This document shows positions 50,987 through 60,371 of a stretch of 64,000 nucleotides of DNA, one piece after another. The stretch lies in the NCBI GenBank assembly GCA_902728285.1, contig CACVBU010000271.1, forward strand, positions 1,474,423-1,538,422, read 5' to 3'. The notes below the pieces were generated by a model. That model was not told the DNA's origin, made no database searches, and was given only the letters and a program-made list of their open reading frames with translations. How positions within the stretch are numbered: the stretch's first letter is position 1; the number at the start of each line of letters is the position of its first letter. The stretch is from Clytia hemisphaerica. Taxonomy: Eukaryota; Cnidaria; Hydrozoa; Leptothecata; Clytiidae. The position numbers were made by a program, and so were the translations under genes.

Positions 50987-51160
50987 TTTTCATGAGAACA
51001 AACTATAAAACAAATATTAAGAACAAGCTAAGAATATTTTAAGGCTTTATGGACTCCAAAATAGGGAATTCCACAAAAAAATTAAAAACATTTTATGAAT
51101 AATTTAAAAAAAACTTAAAGGCTTCAAAAATTAGGATGTTCTTATAAAAACATTGTATAT
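50987..51160. repeat. Degenerate TACACG-family copy
   Basis: CATGAGAACAAACTATAA, TTAAGAACAAGCTAAGAAT and GGATGTTCTTATAAAAACA match the family; the ends are decayed. Confidence 0.5.
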
Positions 51161-51468
51161 TCTGATACAACAAAGAGTCTTGTAACTGAAAGTCATACAT
51201 CTAAAATTCCTTCCTTTAAAGGCCCTCCATAATCGCTGTAATATGAGTCATCACTAAGTTAGGTAATTTTTTGCAAGCTTTACAAGGCGTCGGAAATGAG
51301 AAGAGACGACTTAGACAAATTTGTTTATATTTCTGACGGAAGTGGTGATTTGTCTACCTTAAGCCAAACTCAAGCTCAAAATTGTTTAGAATTTATTATT
51401 GGTTGACTTAGAAACGTATGATATCATCTTTTTTAATTTTGGATGAGTCAGAAAAGTGTATCTATAGA

Positions 51469-51535
51469 CCCATCTGGCACACGACGTTGTTACAACGTTC
51501 ATCTAACGTTAAAACAACGTTGCGTGCCAGCTGGG
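51469..51535. repeat. AACGTT palindromic mini-element, short
   Basis: CCCATCTGGCACACGACG to CGTTGCGTGCCAGCTGGG; a 67-bp member of the family at 4315. Confidence 0.75.
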
Positions 51536-51550
51536 GAGCTGAATTATTTT

Positions 51551-51790
51551 TTATATCTGTAGCTTCAAGCTGTCTACAGAATATTCACAAGGGTGTACAG
51601 AAGTATGGCATCGATTACGGCAATAAGCAAACCCAATATACTCCAATGAGTTCATTTTGAGGGAACGTGTTGTGTCGATTTCCCTTCTATCTCCTGGAGG
51701 AAGTTCTTGGGTACTTTTGTTTGGATACATTAGATAAAATAGCATCTCCATATCGTTTGATGTTGGTGGATTTTCATATTGACCTTTTTT
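51551..51790 (-). CDS. Possible exon, unrecognised
   Basis: The minus strand after an acceptor-like TTTTCATGTTAG reads YENPPTSNDMEMLFYLMYPN then TQELPPGDRREIDTTRSLKM and runs to a stop at 51551. The composition looks coded (polar, Pro/Thr and acidic with no low complexity), like a receptor tail. No family recognised and no partner exon found. Confidence 0.2.
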   Translation of the reverse strand, partial: KKGQYENPPTSNDMEMLFYLMYPNKSTQELPPGDRREIDTTRSLKMNSLEYIGFAYCRNRCHTSVHPCEYSVDSLKLQI

Positions 51791-52655
51791 CTAACATGAA
51801 AATGTATAAGATTAATGTATAATCGTGTTGGTTAGTCCCTGAATTAACGTTTCAATGATGTTTGTAAATAAATGCTTTTCATGAGATTCATATGTATGAT
51901 AAGAAGATTTCCGTTTACTGTTGAAGTGGTATTCTCTCTTTTGGAAATAAAAGACGAAGGAAAACATACACACATTACAAATTACATCTATGCGTACATG
52001 GTTAAGTTCTTTGCTAAATTTACAACCTTTTTGTACCTTCGAGGGTCTGTTTTGGATATTTTCTCTCTCTCTCTCTCTCATTTTCCAGTCGAGTGCTTTT
52101 CTCAAACGTTAAAGTCTATAGGCCATTTCACGGTCGCGGTGCATCTTGGGTAATCAGGACCAAAGTTTGAATTTGCCGCCCCGACGATTCGAAAAAAAAT
52201 CAAAACATAACAAAAAAAAATCAATAAATAAATTTTGTGAAGTTGCTGACGACGGCTAAAAACTTGTAAACAAACTCTTTTTGCAAAGTTAGGAAAATGG
52301 TGGCTTCTACTGTTAGCTGTCTTCCAGCCTTTTTGAATATTTAGTTAACTTTAACACCTTCACAGTGCATTTTGATTGCACAGGTGTTTCGATGTTTTTA
52401 TGGTTGAAATTGCATCAGTTCTATCAAGTTGCAATTCATTTTATTTACCCTACACCCTTATTATTATTCCAGGATGTGAACACTTTGAAAATATATGATT
52501 TGCTTTATATTTTTAGATTCAAAAATTCAAGACATCATGTCAGCTTTACAACTTAAAGATTTTCTTGAAATGACCAATGGACAGTTGGAAGCTTACTTGA
52601 AAAGACGTGGCTTGAGCAGCACTGGAAATCATGATACCCTTGCTTCACGAGCCTT

Positions 52656-52663
52656 GAATGCAC
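52656..52663. repeat. 8-bp target duplication, left
   Basis: GAATGCAC, repeated at 55212-55219 on the far side of the inserted element. Confidence 0.85.
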
Positions 52664-52912
52664 ACGACCCTGCCGGTGCACCCGACAGTCGGGTGCTGTT
52701 GTCGGGTGTTCGAAGTTAGAAATTTCAACACCCGACAGTCGGGTGCACTTTGTCGGGTGCTACATCTTGGGCGCTCTTAACAACACCCGACATGTAACGG
52801 GCGGGTGGCGATTTCCCGAGGGCGAAAAAACGGGTTCTTTTTGCTACCGCCCGACGCCCCGCCTGTAGTTGGGTGCGCGGCATTTTTGACGAAATACTCT
52901 AATTACTCTCTC

Positions 52913-53057
52913 AAGGCCAGTCTCCACTTCCGCGCGCTGCGATCGCATATTTTTTGGCTTCAATCCTTTTGGCTTGGAAAAAAGATTACGTCATAAAAAT
53001 GTAACGCGCACTCGAAAAAGTGCGATCGAGAAACGCATGCAAGTGGAGACCGACCTT
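52913..53057. repeat. 145-bp MITE within the hAT-like element
   Basis: AAGGCCAGTCTCCACTT is mirrored by AAGTGGAGACCGACCTT; GCGATCGCA/TGCGATCG words occur in both arms. Confidence 0.7.
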
Positions 53058-53592
53058 TCTCGTCAAACCAATTCTTTGGTGGGTCAAACAATGTGTGTTC
53101 CGGTTCTCGGGCTTTGATATTCTTGGGAGAAGTTAACGGATTAACGCTTTTCTTTTCTTTTTATTTATGGGTGATAAACGACGGTAAAACGACGAAACGA
53201 CGAAGACAAACGTTTCATCAATGATTCATTATCAACGCAAACTTCACTAAGGTAGGCTTTCAAAGTGCCCAGTAAAAAACTTTTCTGCTCTAAGTAGTTT
53301 TCCCAATTTTACCTACCTGAAAATCGTGTGTCTTTAAATTTTTAAGTAACGTTCAATTTGTGTGAGCTGAGTGAGTAACTTTGTCAACTGGACGCTATAT
53401 ATTACCTGGGTTTTCGTTTTGTAACGACACACTATATGCCGAATTTTTTGTTCAATCTATTTAGTGTACCACCACCATTCTTGTACAAGTAACCATTGCG
53501 TACATACAAAATGTTTGGATGGCTGGAGACAACGTGCGTGTTGCTCAAAAGAAGAAACTGGAACAACCTTTTTTATTGATTAACAATAATTT

Positions 53593-53847
53593 AGACCATG
53601 TTCAAACCAGTTCAGACGTTACAGTTTCATGTCATATCGTTCCAGTATAGTTTCCGTTACGGATCGAGAGTGTTCATATTGAAACGGAGAAAAACGGAGC
53701 AGTTCCGTTCCGATGAAAATAGTGGAACAAAACCGTTTCGATCTGTTTTGCTTTGTATGTAACTCTTCAAATTTTGGCGTTCACACGTTCACACAGAACC
53801 GTTTCTTTTCGAAACAATACGGAACCGTAACGTCTGAACATGGTCTT
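53593..53847. repeat. 255-bp inverted-repeat element, GACCATGTTCA ends
   Basis: AGACCATGTTCAAACC, then CAGACGTTAC, is mirrored by GTAACGTCTGAACATGGTCT. Internal ACGGAACCGTTTC-like words recur about six times. It lies inside the hAT-like element. Confidence 0.7.
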
Positions 53848-55211
53848 ACAAACAATCTTTGAAATACATACAATTAAAAATATGTAAAATTATAAATTAT
53901 AAGGCCATTTGATCATCAATAGATCCAACAATGCATTTCCTCTGTTTTCTTCCTGAGAAGGAGATAGAAAGTAGAAAGATTGACTAATAGACTTCCGCCC
54001 TCTATTTTAAATCTCTTGTCTATCCACAGCTTTAGCATCCATTATGTCTGAGATTATAAAATCCCGATAAAATATTCTTAAAAGTATCCTTAGATTAACC
54101 AATTTGAAAAAAGTCATTCCTGTCTCCACGCACTTACGTACGTCGTTAGTAAACTTACAACTAGCTTTTAATGCAGAATCACGTATCTACACAGACCATT
54201 TAGAACGCCATAGAAATTACGTCATCATGAAACTAAATATCAGATGAGATTGCGCCATTTATATTATGATATTAAAGGTAATATATACGTCTTACCTGGA
54301 TAAACCAATACGTCAGCGTGTTTTGTCATCAGAATGTAAGACTAAAACGAAAAAAAGAAGAGAGAAAAAGCGAGCGGAATGTCATGCCTCAAACCTAAAC
54401 ACGGAGAAATAGATTGACCATCGAGTGCAGGCTCGAATTTAAGAATATCGAAACATTGATATGATCAAAGTACAGAATCGAAAGAAAGACACGACAAATC
54501 TTTTACGATAACGGCTAATTACAGTTCACCACACTAAAATATAAATATCTAATTGATTACCTGTTTCGCTATTTGATTCATTCTCTGTTTGTGACTCTAA
54601 ATAAAAAGAATGATGATAGAATTTTAGTTGACATGAGAGGTTGGCTCCTGAAGGTATAGGGTTAATGTCAGGTGAATGGCGTTTCTATCGATCAGTAACG
54701 TAAAAAAACCTAGGATACACGGGACGAGGTTGCGCCCAAACTCGTTCCCAGAGTCACATGCATTCGCACTATTTAACTTTACTGATGGACACGATACAAT
54801 TGCTTCATGGATAAGAGAACTCCCAGAATCACAAATCGTCTGCTAAAGTCAACCCAACTTCTAAAAAAAACCCAGATAGTTCCGATCGCTGATCCGATTT
54901 ACGCCGGCCTCTTTACGCCAGCAGTGACAAAAACATAGCGCCTATAAGGGCCGATGAGGTACATATAATTTGACTGACGCCCACCACGGCATCGGCGAAG
55001 ATGGCGGTAAACAGTATCGGGCGTTAAAGCCGCCAAAAATGTAAATCAGGCGGTGTCGGGTGTTGATCGTCGGGTGTTCTCACTAAGTTAAGAATTTAAG
55101 CACCCGACTGTCGGGTGCACTAATTGTCGGGTGTTTTCGCAAATTTAGAAATTTCAGCACCCGACAAAACACCCGACAGCACCCGACTGTCGGGTGCACC
55201 GGCAGGGTCGT

Positions 55212-55219
55212 GAATGCAC
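55212..55219. repeat. 8-bp target duplication, right
   Basis: GAATGCAC, identical to 52656-52663. The GTG at 55210 that can look like a start codon is made by the element end plus this duplication. Confidence 0.85.
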
Positions 55220-56073
55220 ATGATCAAAATATTCCTGTGAAACAGCTACCTGAAAACTACCCTGTCATACTGAAGAAACACAACATCGAAGACCCATTTA
55301 CAAGTGAGAATTTTGCTGACGACCATGAACTTTTACCACCTACAAACATCGGACACGTCTTTTCGTACATTTTAATGAAAAAGGCCTTTGAAGCAGAATA
55401 CATAGGGCAGTATAAAGCACGAAAAGCATATTCATTTTATAAATCTGGTTTCGTTGATAAATTATATTTGTTGAAAGCTTCATCAGACCGAGTAATTGTA
55501 AAATCAAGATGCATTCCATCACAAAGGGTGACAGAATCTAAACATAAACTTTGGTTTGTTATAAATTTTGCTTCTGGAGAGGTTTTGTCATCCTATTGTA
55601 CATGCACGGCTGGTCTTGGTGAAAGCTGTAATCATGTCATTGCAGCTCTTTATAAACTTGAGTTTGCTAATGAATACATTAATTCGTTACCGTCAACAAG
55701 CCTTCCTTGTGGTTGGAACACACCAGCACGCACAGACTTCACCCCACAAAAAGTTATAAATATTGATTTTGTAAAACACCATACTGACAATAAAACCCCA
55801 AAACATAAATTGAATAATGACCGTGTACTTTATGATCCAAGACCCATCAAATATCGAGAGGTATCTGACGACAGAAAGGAATTTTATATCAATACCATTA
55901 GAAAAGAATTCCCAATGGCTGTGATCAACAATTGTTTCACTCCTCCACCTAACCTTGACATGCCACCTCCACTTCCAGTCATTGCAGAAAAAATTGTGAG
56001 TTCACATCATGATCATGACTTTTTATCATACAAGAATTCAACTCAAAATTATCTTTCAACGACTCTCAATTAA
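55213..56073 (+). pseudogene. SWIM zinc-finger segment of the broken gene
   Basis: About 286 codons, open from the end of the insertion. The SWIM finger CTCTAGLGESCNHVIAALYK has the C-x-C...C-x-H ligands used to bind zinc in DNA- or protein-contacting modules. Ends at a TAA created by a frameshift upstream of the nuclease part. Confidence 0.75.
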
Positions 56074-56074
56074 A

Positions 56075-56450
56075 TGAATTAGAAAAAGCAACACGATCCC
56101 AATCAAATTCTAACTGCTGGTGGGAACAGCGTAAAGGAAGGATTACAGCATCCAAATTTTACGAAATTAATTCAAAAATAAAATCGATGGCAAGGTCAAA
56201 AACAACGAAAATGAGTAATATGGTTCTGTCCCTTTGTGAACCTAAAAAAGTTAGTGCAAAACCACTAACTTGGGGCAGAACTAAAGAGAAAATTGCTTTA
56301 GAGGCATTCATGAAAGTTGAGGGTATTAAACATAAACATGGTAAACTTCTTTCTTCTGGTTTACACGTTTACAAAAGCATCCGTATCTTGGTGCCACTCC
56401 AGACGGCATATTTACATGCAAATGTAAGGATTGCGATGTTCGTGTATGCG
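56075..56450 (+). pseudogene. YqaJ nuclease, N-terminal segment
   Basis: Continuing in the third frame from about 56041: NSNCWWEQRKGRITASKFYE starts the YqaJ fold. Near 56370 a one-base loss in an A run sends the frame off; in the next frame the text continues HPYLGATPDGIF, carrying the catalytic Asp region. Confidence 0.7.
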
Positions 56451-56929
56451 TGGAAGTGAAATGTCCATACAGTCTTAGAGAGAAATCCATCAGTGAAGGT
56501 GAAACTTATAGAGAACTAGGTTATTTAGAATTGAATGGCAATGAACTAAGACTGAAGAAGAACCATTCTTACTATGCCCAAGTGAATGGTCAAATGGCAA
56601 TAACTGGTACACAATATTCGTTTTTTGTGGTATGGACACCAAAAGGACCACCTCTCATTCTCAAAGTTGCTTTTGACCAAGAGTATTGGTATGATATGCT
56701 ACCCAACTTGAGTTTATTCTTTAAATCGTATATTTGTCCATATTTGTTATGCATCAAAAAGATTTTTCATTGTCCTGTGTGCTCAGATATTTGTCTTAGT
56801 GAAGAGGAAACTGAAAAAGAAGATGATAAATGTTTTGAATGTGAACAATGTTATTTGTGGTTTCACAACAAATGCTGTATTGAGAGAGAAAATAAAATTT
56901 GTATTTTTTGCTATGTTAATGAGGAATAA
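56450..56929 (+). pseudogene. YqaJ nuclease C-terminal part and PHD-like finger
   Basis: CVEVKCPYSLREKS provides the E-x-K pair and YYAQVNGQMAITG the conserved Gln of the lambda-exonuclease/YqaJ fold. After about 100 residues comes a Cys/His cluster of PHD type (C4-H-C3 spacing), then the stop. The ATG at 56450 is fortuitous. Confidence 0.75.
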
Positions 56930-59006
56930 TCCAGTGTACTTTTTGTATGATAATTCTTTACCGAAATAGAAAATAACCAAGACAATAATTTAGTAATATC
57001 TTGAATAGGGAAAGAAATAATGTAGTGCCATTTTGATTCCATTTACCGTATGAATCATCATTTTTTTAACCTTAGTAAGAAACTAAAAATTTGAGAGCAT
57101 AAATTTTTACATGATAACAACTATGGTAAGACAAATCCTTGATATATTTGAAAGCAATGAATATTCTTCAATAGATAAATAAAAAAACAATATTTTTTTT
57201 AATAAATATTATCATAGCTACTTTATATTGTTATAATAATCTTGGAACAAAGCTTAATTATTTATTTGCGAAGAATGCTTTAATTTAATTATCCAAATTT
57301 CATATATAGCGAATTGTATGATTATTTTGGTTTTGCGGATAGCGGCCATAAAATACTCAAAATAATTTTTGAGATTACACATTTTATTATCGGGCCTTTA
57401 TGATCATTCAGAATATTTCTTTATAGCATTAAAAAAATTTGAGATATTTGAAATTACATATATGAAAATTTTAGAAAGTCATATATTTATTGAATAAAGT
57501 TTATTAATTTAATTAGTTCAAAATGAATTATTTATTAAAGAATTATTTATATTATTTATTGTTATTAGGGTTGGACTGTTGAGAAATTATTGGCCCAGCG
57601 CGCTTGCGAAGGGGCCTTTCAAGAGGAACTTTCCGTGTGTCTGTCTGTCCTGTCCTGTCTGTCCGCAGTCCGTGCCGTGTTCTGTTTTTCTGTCCTCTCA
57701 CTTCTATCCGTGCTGTGTTTGCTCCTTGGACTCTCTTTTCTATTTTGTAAGCTTTCGCGCTCTTTACATTTACAACTTCAACACCCAGGCGCTTCGACTC
57801 TTTCCTTGGAAACATGAAGAAGAAGTTTGGGAATGAACTTGTTTCTTCAAAGACTTTGTGCTTTAGGACATCCTGATGAATCAGTCTAAAATTCACACTG
57901 CAGACACGTTTTGCCACTTATAAATATTTACATACGATTGCTGTTATTTGATCCATATTATATTTTATCATATCCATATTGTTGCTGATCGACCAGTAAT
58001 TCTTCATATTATTCATCAGCTATCACTGTTATTGGAATTATCCAAGCTGCAAGGTATGTAAATGTGTTATTATACTGTTGCTAATGAATCGAAAGTTTAG
58101 CTTTATAGTTTGATTAAAACTGTTTTCTCAAGAAGTCCATCATATTTTGTAACCTTCTGGTGGAAAAGCTTTCACTTAAGATCGCCAGTAGAGCACACTG
58201 TGCGTTTTACATACAGTATGTAGCTTAATCGAGCAACCAGTGACTGTCTGAAAAACCGCTATTTTACTTACAGGCGCTCGATCGGGCAAGTCAAAAATTT
58301 GTGTCGGGCAACCATCATGCATCAATAATATGTTCTGTTCACGTTGCCCGATTTTCAAAACATAAATCCCAAGTCGGCCCAATCAAATGTCAGAAAATTT
58401 TTTGAATAGCCAAGCCCTTTTCTACATCACCATTCGCTTCAAGTTTTCACTTCACCCACCACCACACCACAGCACAGAGATGTTACGCAAGGCAATCGTC
58501 ACAAGCCATAATGCGCGTTCAGCAGATTTTGAAAATGAAAGTGTAAAGAATAAACATTGCTGAAACGAGTTTAAAAACGCGGGTAAAAAGTCCTTGGCTG
58601 GTTTGTGAGCCTTTGAAATTTGTTTATTTTGTATTCTGATTGCTCTCTCATGATGCCCCGCCATTATGAAATTTTTTTTTGTGTCTGCTAAATGCAATTT
58701 TGGGATACTTTGCATTACCAACTTTTGCTTGCGGCAAACACTTTGCCACATTGAGTCCCATTTAAGTTTTTTTTCGTCCACCTTCATTGAAATTATCAAC
58801 TTGAAATTCACTGACATGATCGAGCCAACTGACTGGATTTGGGGATATTTTATAACGCAAACGGAACATATTATTGATATACGCTTAAGCAACAACCAGC
58901 AGCAAGACAGAAAAATTTAAACACAGATTCTGTCCTTGCATCTTTGAAAATGGCTGATAGAACTAAACAAGGATTGACAACCAGCTTATTAGCGTTTTTT
59001 TGATTG

Positions 59007-59144
59007 CCAGACGATTTCAATCGAACGCAATCAACGATCGTACCAAATCGAACGCAATCGACCGATTGAAATTCGATTGTCGAATTGCGTTCGATTTGGT
59101 TTGACTGGTTCGATCGTTGATTCCGTTCGATTGAGATCGTCTGG
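59007..59144. repeat. 138-bp element, ATCGAACGCAATCG motif
   Basis: CCAGACGATTTCAATCGAAC is mirrored by TTCGATTGAGATCGTCTGG. AATCGAACGCAATC and its reverse complement recur throughout, making most of the element a folded repeat. Confidence 0.75.
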
Positions 59145-59323
59145 TGATTGGTGTTCGATTGAGTTCAATGAATTGATTTTTTTTATTTTTTGTTTTTTTT
59201 CAGCTTGAAAGTCAACTCTCGAAAACTTCTGAGAAGAATCATTTCCATCCATTGTCATCACTGGTGTTCGAGGCCAGGTTAGTACTTACTGGGATGATTT
59301 TAATTGTCTTATAAGAATAGTAT

Positions 59324-59633
59324 TGGGCTATTCCAAAGAAAAATTGTACAGGGGGTATTGACGAACTTTTTTCACTAACCCCCCTGGAAAACTGGGATAA
59401 CAAACTATCCCCTGGAAATTAGGAGTCAACACCCCTGGAAGGTGAAATTTTGTGAAAAAGGGCCTGGAAAGTGACTATTGATGCCAGTTTAGGAGGAGAG
59501 AACCCCCTGGAAACCTTTAATAACCCCCTTGGAAAATCTGAAAATAACCAAAAGGCCCTTGGAAAATCAAGGCTCAGACCTCCCTGGAAAAGTTTGTCAA
59601 TACCCCTGAATGGTTAAAAAATGGAATAGCCCA
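59324..59633. mobile_element. TGGGCTNTTCC element, CCCCTGGAAA motif
   Basis: TGGGCTATTCCA is mirrored by TGGAATAGCCCA. CCCCTGGAAA/CCCTTGGAAA occurs about ten times at irregular spacing. Same ends as 22681 and 36478. Confidence 0.75.
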
Positions 59634-59798
59634 TTATTTTGCTATAAAACAATAGCAGCTGAAAAACTTCTTTCCTCCAAGACTATTTTAAGTCTTAAAT
59701 TAACCTTTTTTAAGAGTATGAATTAATGCGAATGACCAAAATATTTAACCATTAAGTTTTGCGGTATTTAATAATGCGAATTGGGCCAAATTCGCATT

Positions 59799-60000
59799 AA
59801 TTAGCCCCGCATTAATTTATACTCTTAAGGTATTCAAAACCAAATCAAAAGTCAAATCTTTTGTACAATAAGGGGTGACAGATGATGATTCAAATTTTTT
59901 AATTAGCCCCGCATTAATTTATACTCTTAAGGTATTCAAAACCAAATCAAAAGTCAAATCTTTTGTACAATAAGGGGTGACAGATGATGATTCAAATTTT
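59799..60000. repeat. Tandem duplication, period 102 bp
   Basis: AATTAGCCCCGCATTAATTT begins at 59799 and again at 59901. The two 100-bp copies are essentially identical, indicating a recent event just before the Penelope element. Confidence 0.85.
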
Positions 60001-60149
60001 TTTCTAGAATAATCTAAGTTAATAATGGTAGCAGCCCCAGCGGACATCAAAAAATTTTCTGGTTCCCAACTTTTGTCACTCTTTTCTCTAAAAGCCGGGT
60101 TAGAAAGTTTGTAAAAAGACCCGAGAAATCAAAATTCAATAAAAATGAA

Positions 60150-60304
60150 GGGTCACAGGCAAGAAGCAACAAAAATTTATTTATTGATAAATTTTCTCCC
60201 TACTCTATGGTAGAGCATCTTCAGATCTAACATAACTCATAAAAAAACCTATCTTATAACATCTAGCATCTTCAGACATTTGATTAAAAAATTATTTTTA
60301 TTCC
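60150..60304. repeat. Left inverted repeat of Penelope element
   Basis: 155 bp from GGGTCACAGGCAAGAAGC. The reverse complement is found at 62234-62387 with about one mismatch. In the element's sense it lies 3' of the ORF. It contains CTGAAGATGCTC and GAGAAAATTT words around a small stem. Confidence 0.85.
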
Positions 60305-60371
60305 CTAGATAAAAAATTAATTAAGTTATTCTTATGAACAATAAAATCATTAATAAAAGACAATAAAATGA

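Larger units (their letters stand above)
45672..52536. other. Gene-poor stretch with short repeats
   Basis: Elements at 46346, 47839, 50079, 50689, 50987 and 51469. Remaining DNA is AT-rich with only short ORFs. The minus-strand ORF at 51551-51790 is the only one with coding-like composition. A (CT)n run lies at about 52060-52080. Upstream exons and promoter of the LRR gene probably lie here but cannot be named. Confidence 0.45.
52664..55211. mobile_element. Non-autonomous hAT-like element, 2548 bp
   Basis: ACGACCCTGCCGGTGCACCC at the left is mirrored by GGGTGCACCGGCAGGGTCGT at the right, with exact 8-bp duplications outside, as made by hAT-type transposases. Both ends carry clusters of CACCCGAC/GTCGGGTG words (52680-52800 and 55050-55200), like the subterminal binding-site arrays of hAT elements. 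No transposase ORF. Two smaller inverted-repeat elements lie inside (52913-53057, 53593-53847). The remaining interior (53848-55030) shows nothing recognisable. Confidence 0.85.
52537..56929 (+). pseudogene. SAP-SWIM-YqaJ-PHD transposon-type gene, broken
   Basis: Parts in order: SAP DNA-binding motif (52546-52650, LKDFLEMTNGQLEAYLKRRG); a 2.5-kb insertion (52664-55211); SWIM zinc finger (CTC...CNHVIAALYKLE, near 55598-55668); YqaJ/lambda-exonuclease-type nuclease (KGRITASKFYEI near 56145; GATPDG, CVEVKCPYS and YYAQVNGQMAI downstream); PHD-like finger (CPVC...CFECEQCYLWFHNKCC...CIFC, to 56929). An acceptor TATATTTTTAG at 52516 precedes ATG 52537. The reading frame shifts near 56040 and again near 56370, so it cannot make one protein. 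This domain set is known from multi-copy transposon-related genes in invertebrates; the nuclease would act on DNA. Without the insertion and one duplication, the frame across the SAP/SWIM join is continuous. Confidence 0.8.
56930..60149. other. Intergenic stretch with short elements and no gene
   Basis: 56930-57560 is very AT-rich and empty. 57580-57830 has CTGTCTGTCC-type repeats producing overlapping short ORFs. Elements lie at 59007 and 59324, with a tandem duplication at 59799. Nothing in 57900-59000 is recognised. Confidence 0.45.

Noticed and set aside
57552..57917. 121-codon minus-strand ORF and overlapping + strand ORFs
   Set aside because: Both strands are open over a CTGTCTGTCC-type repeat, so the openness reflects composition.
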